This document shows, in pieces, positions 39,001 through 51,116 of a DNA stretch of 64,000 nt. Where the stretch lies: assembly GCF_030867145.1 (NCBI RefSeq), contig NC_134433.1, forward strand, positions 11,855,216 to 11,919,215. Reading direction: 5' to 3'. The notes under the pieces are model-generated. The model saw only the letters and a list, made by a program, of their open reading frames with translations. It ran no database searches and was not told the DNA's origin. This DNA is from Opisthocomus hoazin (lineage: Eukaryota; Chordata; Aves; Opisthocomiformes; Opisthocomidae). Positions within the stretch are counted from its first letter, which is position 1; every line of letters starts with the position of its first letter. The translations under genes were made by a program, and so were the position numbers.

Positions 39001-42000
39001 TCCCACTTGCCGAAGTCTAAGAAAAGCTGGGGTGAACTGATAGCGTACAAACCGTCCAGCATTGGGGTCAATGTCCTTCTTGTCATTGTGGTCACGTTCT
39101 GGAAAAGCGCAAAGTAAAGCTCCATCACAGTCGTCTGAGAAACAGAAACCCAGTGAAAATATTCACAATCGTACATTTTTGAGTCCCATAAGCCAGGAAA
39201 CTGTTCTGAGAAAGCCTGATGATGTGCTTATCCTCTTCCTATCCTAAGGCACCCACTACTGCTAACTCAGAGGCAGAGTATTGGCCAGATGGCCCTTTGG
39301 TTTGATACACTTCTTATCTTCTGGAGTGACTTACTGCTCCGACCTCTGGTTCGGGATTGCAGTGTGCCTCTGAACAAGCCATTGCACCTTAGTGGGTCTG
39401 GTTTGCTGTCTCTAAGCTACAGAAAACTGCCTCTCACCTGCAGGGAGATGGGAAAGATTTTTAAGAGTGCTTGATCAGGAAAAGAACTGTTGCCCTGAGT
39501 TTTTCTTACCACTGGCAACAGATAACACTTTGGTGGTTACAAAGTACCACCTAAAAATTATGAAGAAAAAAAAGAAGCAGATTTTCATTTTGTCTGATTT
39601 GCACAACTGACAAAGTTTCTTCCTTTTGGAAGTACCGTTTTCATGACTCCTGAGTGAAAGGTGTTAGACTAACAGTTAAACTATGTACAGGGGGACTCTA
39701 GCTGATAACCAGCCAAGAAATGAATACACGGTGACCTCCTCCTCTGCTTCTGTTCACAACATCCATCTGTCCTTTCTCATCACAGATGGCAATCATAAGC
39801 ATACAGCAGCAACGAGTTCTGTTCACTGTGTTGGTGCAGAAGGACACCTGAATCGTGTTTCTGCTGCAAGCTGGGACCCCAGCCCTCTTGCAGTCAAGAG
39901 CATCTCCTGTTTTTGGGATACGTATTGAGTAAAAAGTGGGGGAAAAGCTAAAAGGAAGCAGACGCTAGCATTTGTTTGTTCATGAAAACACTATTTTGTG
40001 TGTGCACTCACCTGAAGCTGCTGGTTTGGTGATTTCAAACAAGACTGTGCCAGATTCCATGTCCCGGATTTTGAACCTGGTGAAGTCTATCTTGTAAACA
40101 TTTTCCTCTGGAGTGCACAAATAATCTGCAGAGGAAAGCAAATTTAAATGAAGGCTGATCAGAATTACCAGGTATTACTCTTTGGAGGTCACAACCAGCA
40201 GTGAGAGCAGCCCAGATGCATTCCCACTACTACCTGGGTTTTAATCCAAAACTGAGGTCTGTGAAGACAGTCCCAGCTCTGAACACTCACACCGCCCCGC
40301 CTGGACGGGACAGGGAAGGGGCTTCTCTCCCCCAGCACTTGGAGGTCATCACCTTCTTCCAACCCTGTGCCAGCGTCTCCTGCATCCATTTCCTCTCAGG
40401 GTATTGAGAATCGTCAGCACCTGTATCAGATCCTAGCCTTTCCAGTGTAAGAGGCTTTGCCCGTTTTAAAAACTGTCCTCTGGCAGAACACAAGTGCTAA
40501 GCAGCTTTGTGAGCACTAAGCCTGCACTTAACTGGGGGAGGAGCGTCCTCCTCCCTGGTGCCACCTCCCCTGTCTCCAGCCCTCTGCAGACAAAGGATGG
40601 CCTCTTCTCTCCACTGATGCCCCACGAAAGGACTTTTTTTCCTCAGCACTGAAAATGGTGTTGAAGCCTTTCCCTGTTATTAGGAAAACAGCCTGGGAAC
40701 AGAGCCCTTCCCTGCTTCCACCAGAGTCGGTCTCTTTGGGACAAAGTCATTGTTTCCGGCTTCAGCCTCGCTGTGCCCCGAGACAGCTTCCTGGCCTGGC
40801 TGTCAGCCTCCTCTCTGGGGCAAGCACAGCACTACTTCATTTTCACTGCACGTGTAAGCACAGAGTGAAAGCAGCTCCAATAACTTATGTTATTCTGACA
40901 AATCTGAATAAATGTTGTATGTATACAGGCCAGGTTAGCTTTTGAACAGCTGTGTATCTGCATGTTGTAGGAGACTTGCTTTGGGGGTTCCAAGGTAAAA
41001 GTAATACTTTAACATTCTAATTCTAAGCCCTTTCTCAGCTACTAATTCCTGCTGTTAGTCCAAGTTAATCACTTATTTCTGTCTGCTTTCCTATTTCTAA
41101 AATTCAAATACATCCATCCACCTAAGGCTTATTCATTGACTGTGTGGAAACAAGTTACAGCGTACTCCGAGATCACACCTGCCTGTTACAACCCCTGCAT
41201 CAGCGCAGGCACGGACATTACGGTTGGGGGTTATGGTTCACAGACAGTGGTGAGCACATCCCATAGATAAGGTGTTAATAAAAGATTGCTGTGGTATAGT
41301 AAGAGAACATCCCATCTGTCATGCACTGCAACTACCAGAGCGCAAGGCTCTTATGCCAGGATCGGTAATTACAGAAATCGGGTCCCTCGGTAGTGAGAGA
41401 CAAAGCTACCTGTAGTCAGCACTATGGAAGATTGCTCCTAGGTGCTGCTGAGCATGAATGGCCCATCTAGCACCTGCACTTTCCTAAAAGCCTTTTATTC
41501 TTTGCAAATCTCCTTAACTTGGAGAAGAGTCTGAGTGTTCACTGCTACAAGGAACAGAGATGTCAAACGCACTCTCCAGATGACTTTACTGCTCTCCATC
41601 ATCACCACGAGACAGTGAACATTCAAAGGAATGGACTTTAAGAGAGTGAGCTGTGTTTGAAGCATCTCTGGCATTTGGCCAGGAGGTTTCCCTTTCCTAT
41701 CAACACGGCACAAAGAAAAACTAACACACTATCCCGCCCTATCAGGAAGAACAAGATAAAAGCCCAGTCTTTTTACTACCACAAGAAAATGCAAGCCTAC
41801 TCTTAGATGCAATAGCCTCAGAACTGCACAAAATCTTCTCTCCTGTCTTTAACAGTAGCGAAGGAGATGGGACAGAAATTTAAACCAACCCCTCGCTTCA
41901 ACCCCCAACATTTAGCAATCCGTTTAGCAGGACATCTACCATTGCAGGTAGATCTCCTGCAATGACATGATGATTTTAGGTTCTAACACATCAGCCAGCC

Positions 42001-45000
42001 CAAATTCTTAACCTATCCCACAAAACCCCCCGCTCCAAGCAGCCGCATGCAAAACACAAATTGACAGAAGCAGGCGCAGCATCCCGCAGTCCCGGCTTTC
42101 CCTCCCTTGGCCATGCTCGGCCCGGCTGCTCTCCATGAAGGCAAGGGGCTGTACCAGAACAGGCTGGTGGTCGCCTGGGAGCCCGGGACACCTTCCCTAG
42201 AGCACGCAGGCAAAGTCTGAAGCTGCATTTGTCTGCAAGTTAATTATTAAGTATTTTTCCTTCTGCAGAATTCCTGCCCATCCAGCACCATGGCAACAGC
42301 TTTATCCCCCTCCTTGGCAGCAGCGTTGCTGCAGTAACAGTGTCCATGACTCATGTGGAGGAGAGGAGAGCCAAGAAGAGTCACCAAAGAGGAGCAAACC
42401 CCAGGCAGAATCCCCACTAGGCTCCTGTCATTGATGTTGCACCCCTCCACTATATTTTCCAACTCTTTTTGCACTGAAAATATTTTAAACTTTTTTTTTT
42501 TTTTTAAATAAAAAATCAACATGCCAGTATCTAACTGGATGACATCTGGGAAGATTAGCTGCCAGAGTACTGCAATCAAGTGGTTTTTCCTCCTCTGGCA
42601 GTGCCCAGTCCCCTAACAGGAAAAAAAAAAAAAAGAGGTATACATATTCCTCTCAGTCTGTATTAAATTTGCTTGCTGCAATTCCCTGTTCAAAAAAAAA
42701 TCAATCAAAGTAGCCACGTGCTGGTTTTTTCCCCATCCATAACAGAAGCCCGCAGCTACACTGGAAGGTCTTACTGGGAATGGGCTGCTTGCAATTGGCA
42801 GATACTTCTGCTTCGTTGAGCACTGTCAAATTTGCTCATCTCATCCCATACATACTTATTTTTAAATTACTGTAAGGCCTGGTTGCCCACACTTCCGTGA
42901 CGCACTTAAATGTATCATCCGCTTTCATTACCCCAATTCACCATCACCACAGTTTGGGGAACGGAGGCAGCATCCATGTCTATTTTAGTTAGCCATAAGG
43001 CAGCTCAAACCTCATCAAGTGAAGTGGATCATTACAAGAAAGGTAGGCTTGGTCTCTCAGGACAGAACATTCTCTCGTTTATTCCACTTCCCCTGAAGTA
43101 GGCTGCGTTGTTTCCCTGTTAATAACCAAATAAGCCTGGTATCTCCCTGATCCAGCCCTCGGTATGCACCTGATTCAGGACTGACAGAGAGCACAACGAA
43201 CAAGGGATGGACACATCAGCACTGTCTTAGGAAACCCAGCAGATTGGCTTTTGTCCTGAAGCACCCACATTAAGTAGTGCAAAAACAAGTCACAGAAGAG
43301 GAGCATTTCCTACTCCTTCCTAAAGCCCAGAGAATCGCCACCTCCCAGACCTCCACACCCAAACTCTTCCTGGAAAGAGTTCACCAACTGAGTTGAACTT
43401 GTTCTCAAAGCAAAGAGCAAACTCTTGCAACTTGCCCAAGCCTGGTATTAGCAGCTACTTCTCACCCACACATCACGATTCCTGCTGGTGCCTCTGCAGC
43501 TTCTTTCCCATAATATCTGTATCATGCCCAAAGCTCTGCAACTCCCCACTATTAGAGACATTTTCTATCTTAAGATCTACCACGGTTTTGAAGAGTCTGG
43601 AAGCACAATTAGCAACGTTGTGGTGGTCTCAGGAAGCAGCAGAGGTGATGGACCTCCTGAGCCAGACACAACAGATTCCCTCATGAATTCTCCTATTCCC
43701 ATTGTATGAAAAAGTGAGTTCAAAAAAACCCCGAACAGTCATTGGTAGCAAGGCATTCATCAATAGGTCTCTAGCTTTGTTATCAGAAACTGTGGATGCT
43801 CATTTGCTGTTTACAGTTCTGTGGTGGAACCTCCGCTGCCCAACCCAGCGAAGAGCCAGTTCTCACCCAGGAAACCTTCCTCCCCTCCCCAAAACAACCA
43901 AGTCTGCAAAAGAAACCAGCAAAACAGCCTAGACAATGGCAGCAGGCGCTGCCTATTCTCCCGTGAACCGTGGTACACTGTGAACTCTGGTGCGTATTTC
44001 CAGTCATATGTTTTAGCAAGCTGGTGTTACAAAGGAGCACAAAAGGTGAGGGATCATACAATGCTAGGTAATACAAGAAGAAAGCTAATGAAGGCACTTT
44101 CTCCTCCTGCCCTCTCCCTGTTATTTCAGTTATCCAGAGGATGAGATTAGGTGTTTGATCCTCATCAGAGGAAGCTAAAAGTCGATCTTTTATTTTCAGA
44201 TTTCCTTTGCAACCACCCCACCAGGCACATTTAATAAGAGGAGTTCATGGGCAACAGGGTTAGCACACCTTGTCATGCTCCTTTCAAGATCCCTTCTGCT
44301 TCTCTGCAACCAGGAGAAAGCACGTGTCCCCTCTCACACTACAGATGTTTCTGCAGTGCTCATCAGAGCGTCTAAACTCAGATTGGGTAGCTCCTATTTT
44401 AAGGCTTTAAGTGCCCACAAAGAAAAGCAGAGTGTACCTGGCGTAAGAAAGAACTCAGAATCTGGTCTTGAAAATGGGTGTAAATCAGGAGGATGCTGTA
44501 CAAGACGCTGATGCAACAGCAGTGACTTGTAATAGGGATGTCTCTCCCCAGCAAAGGCAATAACAAGAATTTGGGGAATGAGAAGGCTCCTGTAGCTGTG
44601 CAGGCCTGTTTCTTAACATGCATTAGCCATCAAGGTCAGAAGCTATTTTGAAGACAGCTCCCAAGACATAAACCAGGTATAAAGCAAAGACAACTGCAGA
44701 CGAATTACTAGGAGCTGGAGATTAGGAGATTATCAGATTGAAGAGTCTCAGGAGGAAGCGAGAAAAAATAGCACGAAGATGCAAAGCAGTGACGCAGGAC
44801 AGCGTGCAAGACCTCAAGGGGAAGGCAGGGCAAGTTTCGAGCAATATTGATATGCCTGCTTAGACAACTGGAGTGCAGGTAAAGAAAAAACTAAACCATG
44901 TCCCTTGCCCTCTGCCTCAGCAGTTGAAGTCCTCTAAAGAGAAGGGCAGAGAAACAAGACAAGCCCGCCAGGACCCACTCCATTTCTGAAGCCACGGGTT

Positions 45001-48000
45001 TTGGATAATCAGAGACAGTGGGGGCAAATGGGGAGAGAGGCATCTGCAACCCAGAGGAAAAATCTTGCACCAGGAGTTTTTCTGCAGCGGCACATTTACT
45101 GATCGACGTTGTGAATGAAGCAGGGAGCTGCATCCCAGCAGGCTCTGCACAGGGGCATTTACAAAGGTCCCCACAGCCCCCAAGATGTACCTACCTGGCA
45201 GCGTGCCCTGCCACACTATGCACCGAGTCCTAGCGCACGGCTCACCAGGCTGTTTTTTGTGGCAGCTGCTCATCTTTTTTTATTTTTTTTAGCTAGAGCT
45301 TTCCAGACTTCACCCTCTCACAATTAATTTGATCACAGCCCTCCAGGCCTTGTTCAGGAAGGATCGAGCTCCTCTTCCCCCATCCCAATGCATCCAAACA
45401 CTCATCCCTGCCTCTTTCTTTATGCTGATTGCACGCAAACTCTGAAACCGCATTGACAACATGAACAAAATCAGCTCACTTTGCTCTTCTGCAGGGCTAA
45501 GCCAGCACAATCAGGCCCTGCCCAAATCCGCAGGCTGACTCCCCCAGCTTTCCTCTTACCTTTGCCATTTCCACCGGGGATGGCCCAAACCCACAACACT
45601 GGCAGAAGGAGGAACCCACTCAGCTGCCAGCCCAGCACCCTGTGCTACACACACGCCATCCTGCTGCCCCTGGGAATCTTAACAGTCCATATTGTACTGT
45701 GAGACTACTAAAAAAAAACCACTTCATCTGCACAACACTTTGAGTTGCGCATTATCACAAAGCCGTGAAAAGGTTCATAACGTATGTGGTGTTGCCGAGG
45801 AAAGGAGTCATGGTGCGAGCAGCTTGACACAGCTCTGGGATATCACTCTGCCACAAGAAGTCATCATAGCAAACCGCTTTTACACATCACAGCCCCGGAC
45901 AACTCAGAACAGTGATTCATTAACCACCTCACAAACACCCCTGGCTCATCAGAGCTCCTAATAAAACAAATTTTCCCAATTAATTGAGGAAGGAAAGGAA
46001 AGTCACGGTCCAGGAGCGGCTTTGAAGATTGATTTGCACACATCAGCTTCCCATTAACGCTACAGGGAAACTGGTATGAAAGTCACCCACAAAGAGTCTG
46101 CTGCGACGGACCTGTCGAGGCAGCTCTCTGCCAAGCCGGCCTTTAGCTAAAGCTGCTAAGAGAAGTCTAAGAGAAATCCTAAATGACAGCTCAGGGAAGA
46201 GATTAGTTTCAGAAATTATTAAGTGCGTGTTCCTTATTTTTAGGTTTTGTTTTGTAATTGTTTCCAAGTATGTAATCAATTATTTAACCCTTTGGTTTGC
46301 TAAAATAGAATAAGCTTTAGAATAAAGCTTAAAATATAAGCCTTAATCTAGTACAACAGACAAACTGCACAGGTGCCTGAAGCTGTGATAAGCAAGGAAG
46401 CCTCAGAGGCTGCAGCTTGCCTCTCATTAGGTATCTGAAGCCTGGTACCAGCACACACTAGCAAAAGGGGATGGCATCACGGGGGCTGTAATACCATCTT
46501 TCTGCTGACCACCGACGACTCCAACCCCAAAGATGGAGGAAGAAATTAAAGCTCTGCTTGAATTAACCTTGCCCTGCAGGTAACATGGCAGTAGCACAGC
46601 ATGACCCAGCAAAGCTATGAGACGCAGCACGGTCAAAGACACGAGGGACAGTGCCTGGAGATGACAGGCCCCAGCTCCTCAGCTGGCTCCACGAGGCAGG
46701 ACACGGCGTTCGCAGGAAACCGACATCCCAATAACTGCCAACAGACTCCTCTGATCCTCTGCCTGCTTTGGTAATTAATTGCAATTTGAACTGAGCTCTG
46801 CCCTACTCCTTTGCTAATCCTAAGCTAATCACATCATCAGGTTTTTCCTTCTTGTAACCGCAGTTGTGTGAGCAAGTAACAAATCTTGCTAATTGCAAAG
46901 AAAATGGTTCATTCGCCTTACACCTGATCCAGCTGGAGCAGCGCCAGAGCCGGCCCAGACAGAAGGCCCAGATAATCCTGGGCAGCACCACAGACCCATC
47001 AGGCTGGACCCTAGCATGCCCGGAAATGTTATGGCCCTCGACCTGCTGGTAAATTTAACATTGAAAGGATGCAGTATACGCAGGACCGTTTGCACAACTC
47101 CCCCTCTAAGCTTATTAGAAGCACACTAAGAGCAGAGCCCAGCTGGCTCTTCTGGCTGGTTACAGATGGGGTTTCTCTGGGTTAGCAGTAAGCACGCTTT
47201 TGCCACAGAGCCACATCCTGCACCTCCACCCTCCCAGCCCGAGACATTGAACATCTGGCCATTTGTCAGCTGTACCTACTGGAAGAGGAAAGCCCCACTG
47301 TGCTTCCTGATGCAAAAGCAAGGGCTTTCCCTAGAGCCCAAGCCCAGAGCAGGGCTAACAGCCTGCCCGCACGCTGCCAGGTGAACAGGCAGCAACCACG
47401 AGCAGCAGTTTGGCTTCCCAGAGACCCAGCTCTCCCAGGGCTGAAGGGCGAGCAGATTTGCCCAGTGTATGAAGAAGCATGGAGAAGCTCTGCAGCAGGC
47501 AGAGCAAGCACAAGATGGCAAAGCCTGGTTCCAAAAAAGCATCTGGAAGATCAGCACACCCCAGGCACGTGCAGGGCTGGAAGGGCCCTCCTGGTTGCAA
47601 GCCTGGTGCCCTGCTGCCACAGGCAGCCATGCTAGGCAGTCCCTTGCGTAACTGGATCCATACAGCAGCTGGGATTCTGCCTCTCCCCACACAAGCTGGA
47701 AGGCCATTCAGAAACACACAGGGTACTCGTGGTGTAAGCATTTCTAAAACATATGTTCCTGCAGTACCAAGCCCCCCTCTAACACTTCTTCTCCTGGGAT
47801 TCATTTGCTGAAGCAACACCAAAACGTGGCCAGACCTCCCCCAGTCCCCGGGCAGCACACAGTTTATCTGCGGTCCCTCGACAGTGTGAGCTACTGTCTT
47901 ACTGGCCCACGAGTTTGGATGAAGATGAATTATACCCCATCTGGAACCACAGCGGATGTCCAGGGCACCAGGACTTTTCTGCTGCAACTGCATCACCAAC

Positions 48001-50355
48001 TCCCCCTTCAACTTCAAACCATCTGGAGCACCACAGCTTTGGTGTCAAAATCTGAATTGTTGAAATAGGGCGTCACATCTGCCCCAACTCAGCATCTCCA
48101 AGGGAGAGGCTGGGGCTGGGATAGCCATGAACTTCTCTGCCACTGTCTGGTCCTTCCTCCTCCTTGCAGCACCCTCCACTTGGAGCACAAGACTGGAACA
48201 GTTTTCACCCTGGTATTTTTGGCAATCTGTTTTTAAGAGCTTGCTGTGGCATGTGGAAATGAGAAAAGGCCACAGAACACCTCAAATAATCATTACATGT
48301 TAAGGATCAGAAAAATATCGTATCTTTGCTCTCTGTGTTCAACCCACCAGGTGAGAAGCTGAGCTTGAGAAAGGGTGCTGCAAAATATTTCTAGGAAGTA
48401 AGGTACAATATGCTCAACGAAGATGTATTGTACACCTGCATCCCCAAACACACACTGAGGATTTCAGGTGCAGCGAGTATTTGCTGGCTCCCATGTACCC
48501 AGCCGGACAGACAAGCATTTCCCAGGGGAAGGCATTGCCCATGGCTCATCACAGCGCCTGGTCCTTGTTCGGCGTGACCCATCCACACCCCCTGCCCTGC
48601 ACTTGTACCAGCAAGTCTCGTAGCAGGAGCAGAGCAAAACCTTTTCATGCATTTCACATCTTCCCTGTGCTCCAGAGCACTCTGTGACATGGTTGGAAGA
48701 GGCAGGCGACAACCAGCTCCACTCCCAGCCTGGCTCTGAAGCCAGGGTGACCAGCTCAGCCTTCCCTGCGCCCTGGGAGCGCAGGTGCTTACTAAGAGCC
48801 GCGCACCATCTGCGCTGGCCAGAGCGATGCCACGTGAGGTCTGCACGCCCCGGCAGCGAGGGTGCGGGGTGGCCATGTGCCTGCAGCCCTTCCAGACAGC
48901 GCTGCCGAAGGCAGGGACACGCAGGCTACCGTAAAGAAAGCACGCAAAGCGCTTAACGCGGCCATCGCTTGGCTTCCCCATCGAACTGCTGCTCCTCCGA
49001 GTGTGCTGGCGGTACGCTTCAGTGCCTGCTGCACAGCTCTTCCTGCTACAGGCAGGGGATTTCTGGGCCCAGGGAAGCGAATCACACTGCTGCAGCCCCT
49101 CAGAGCATCTCCACTCGGAGAAGGGGACCCAAGGATGCCCCAGCATCAGCTCCTCTTTCACAGGACCCTCCGTATCCCCTTCCTGAGGGCTAACACCAAG
49201 TCCCTGCGGGGCTTTCCTCCCGCCCTCCCTTCCACCCTGCTCACCACATGCAGGCCCACAGGGCTGCCTGCACGCACCAAGATTCGCAGCCGCATCCTTC
49301 CTCTCCAGGGCTCGTCACACCGCACTGCCCTGGCCTGCGACACGAAACCTGCTCCAACGTCACGTCGCAGAGCGCTCCAAGGCAAAGAGGAGCACAGCCG
49401 GACACCAGGCCAGCCCCCTCCTCCCTGCCAGAAGTCTTCTCCCCCTGCCCAACCTGCTGCCTGCAGAGAGACAACCCAAAGGTCCCAGGACACGCAAAAA
49501 GCCCTTTTTGGGGGACAGCGAGGCAGACCCCCCCTGGGCACTGCTGAGGCCAGCCTGGCTGAGGCACGTGCCTTCTCCCGGCCCGGCGTGCTGCAGCCCC
49601 GACGGGTCCAAGGCAGGGTGGGCAGCTGCCTGGTCCCCACCGAGCTGCTCCGCCGAGAACAACAAACCCTCCAGGCGACACGCTCGCACGCCCGCGCTCT
49701 CCTGAGGATGCTCTCAAGACCAGCGGTGCTGTGCTGGGGAATGGGAAACTGGGGGGGCTGCAGGATGGGGCTGCAGTGAAGCCCCCCCTCCCCACGCTGC
49801 AGCCACAGATCCCGCCTGCCCCCCAGCCCCACCGCTGTGGGCACAGGCTGGGGGCTCAGCTTGGCCCAGCCCTGCACGGAGGGGTGCAGAGACAGGAGAG
49901 GGGCCCGCGGGGGAGCATCTCACCGCTCTCCTTCCACCAGTGTTGGGGGGGGACCGCACCCCCAGCCCCGAGCATCCCTCGGGAGAGGGCCAGGGCCGGT
50001 CCCCGCTCCTCGCACCCCGGCAGAGCCGCGTCCCCGGGGCTGCCCCTGTCCCCCGCGCTACCGCATCCCCACTCCCCATCCCCCGGGGAGGTGGGGGACC
50101 GGCTCCCCCTGCCCCTCCCTCGCCAGCCCCAAGCGGGACGCGCTCCCCATCCCCGGAGCCCCCCTCCCCGGGGTGGACCCTCGGCCTCCCGGCCCCGGAG
50201 CAGCCCTGTCCCCGGCACGCACCGCTGGTGACCCGCTGCAGCCCCAGCACGTCGTCGGGCCCGATCAGCCCCTTGCGGCCCAGCTCCTCCTCGGTGCGCG
50301 CCGCCGCCACGGCCCCGGCCCCGGCCCCGGCCCCGGCGCTCTTCTTCACCTTCAT
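36073..50355 (-). CDS. UNC119: UNC119 lipid-binding chaperone, complete, five exons
   Basis: UNC119 is a PDE6-delta-like beta-sandwich protein. It binds the myristoylated N-terminus of cargo such as transducin alpha and releases it at cilia through ARL3; it is prominent in photoreceptors. Coding exons on the minus strand are 50355-50223, 40125-40012, 39098-38996, 37164-36992 and 36185-36073. They total 636 bp, 211 residues, with phases 1, 1, 2, 1. The start is MKVKKSAG, then an Ala-Gly run, then [13 protein letters not shown]. The sandwich is recognised by [75 protein letters not shown] and [12 protein letters not shown], ending DYSYSGGP. Human UNC119 has 240 residues; the difference is in the low-complexity amino terminus. 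Some positions ([18 protein letters not shown]) resemble the paralogue UNC119B, but the start, tail and position next to PIGS favour UNC119. Intron 1 is about 10 kb, much longer than the others. Confidence 0.96.
40126..50222 (-). other. UNC119: UNC119 intron 1, spanning a compositional transition
   Basis: This 10 kb intron goes from AT-rich (about 40-46 kb) to strongly GC-rich with frequent CpG (about 48.5-50.2 kb). Long overlapping open frames on both strands between 47.3 and 49.9 kb are explained by the scarcity of AT-rich stop codons. None shows a recognisable domain. A T16-17 run sits near 42490 and an A15 run near 42620. No nested gene is supported. Confidence 0.65.
50311..50337. repeat. 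UNC119: GGGGCC hexanucleotide run in UNC119 coding exon 1
   Basis: The plus strand carries four and a half perfect GGCCCC units, reading GGGGCC on the coding strand. They encode the alternating Ala-Gly segment near residues 7-14 ([11 protein letters not shown]). The run lies inside a CpG-rich first exon and keeps the frame because units are 6 bp. Confidence 0.9.
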
Positions 50356-50605
50356 GGCCCCGCCGCCGCCGCCGGTGTGAGCGGCCCAGGCCCCGCTGCG
50401 CTCCGCCGCCGGGCCCCGCCGCACCGGGAGGGGCATCGCCGCCCGCCCCGCCCCCGCCCCGCCCGCTCCGGGGAGGGGGGGGGGGCTCGGCCCCACCGGC
50501 TGCTCCGAGGGGCCCGGAGCGCCCCCGCCGCGGGGGGCTGAGCCCGGGAGCGTCCCCAACAGCCCCCCAGAACGGCGGGGACACGCCCCATCACCCCCAC
50601 TACAG
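50356..50605 (-). promoter_or_regulatory. UNC119: UNC119 promoter CpG island
   Basis: Immediately upstream of the UNC119 ATG the sequence is dense in CpG and GC boxes (CCCCGCCCCCGCCCC and GGGGCGGGC types near 50440-50465). No TATA or CCAAT element is evident. The space up to the PIGS poly(A) signal at 50836 is under 500 bp, so UNC119 is probably transcribed from a TATA-less promoter close to the upstream gene's 3' end. Confidence 0.6.
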
Positions 50606-51116
50606 ACAATGGAGGAGCTGGACCCCATTAAGGCTGAACTGGCCCCAGCAGGCTCTGCCCCACCACCCACCAACACGAGACTGACCCCCTTAGGAACTGT
50701 CCCCCACCAGCTGAACCCCCTCCCTGTCCCCCCCAAACACCAGACCCCACAAAGCAGCAGGGGGGGAGCGGGGGCAGGCCAGGACAACGGGAGGCTGACA
50801 GCCCTGCAGAGCCTCCCCCCACACCTGGGGTTTCCTTTATTTGTACAGCAGCTTGCTCCGAGCGCAGCGCAGGGCTGGGGGGTGCGCGTGGGGAGCCCCC
50901 TCCCTCCCCTCTGAGCGCAGCTCAGGACCCTGACTGAGAGCATCTCCCACTCCTCAAAGCAGTGTCTCTTCCCACTCCTGCGTCTTGGCCAGGGCAGATC
51001 CACACCAAGCTGCCGGGCCCGGCCCCGACACAGTTCTGGGGCGCCTTCTCAGGCCCTAGGTCCATGATGAGGTGGGGACAGCCCCAGCCCCACGGCAGCG
51101 TACCATAGCAAGGGGC
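50606..51116 (-). other. PIGS: PIGS 3' UTR and PIGS-UNC119 spacer
   Basis: The PIGS stop at 51117 is followed on the minus strand by about 280 bp of GC-rich sequence to AATAAA at 50841-50836, so cleavage is expected near 50.82 kb. The remaining 200 bp to about 50606 is C-rich spacer with imperfect repeated words (CCCCAGCAGGC, CCCCCAC). Confidence 0.65.

Noticed and set aside
38533-39020. Plus-strand frames of 99-121 codons near UNC119 exon 3
   Set aside because: They are partly antisense to the real exon 38996-39098 and otherwise intronic.
47355-49877. Several overlapping 200-305 codon frames on both strands inside UNC119 intron 1
   Set aside because: They overlap one another on opposite strands, are low in complexity and resemble no family. 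They fit stop-poor GC-rich DNA.
49714-51003. 429-codon minus-strand open frame
   Set aside because: It contains the true UNC119 exon 1 but reads through its donor and far upstream of its ATG. The excess is explained by lack of AT-rich stops.
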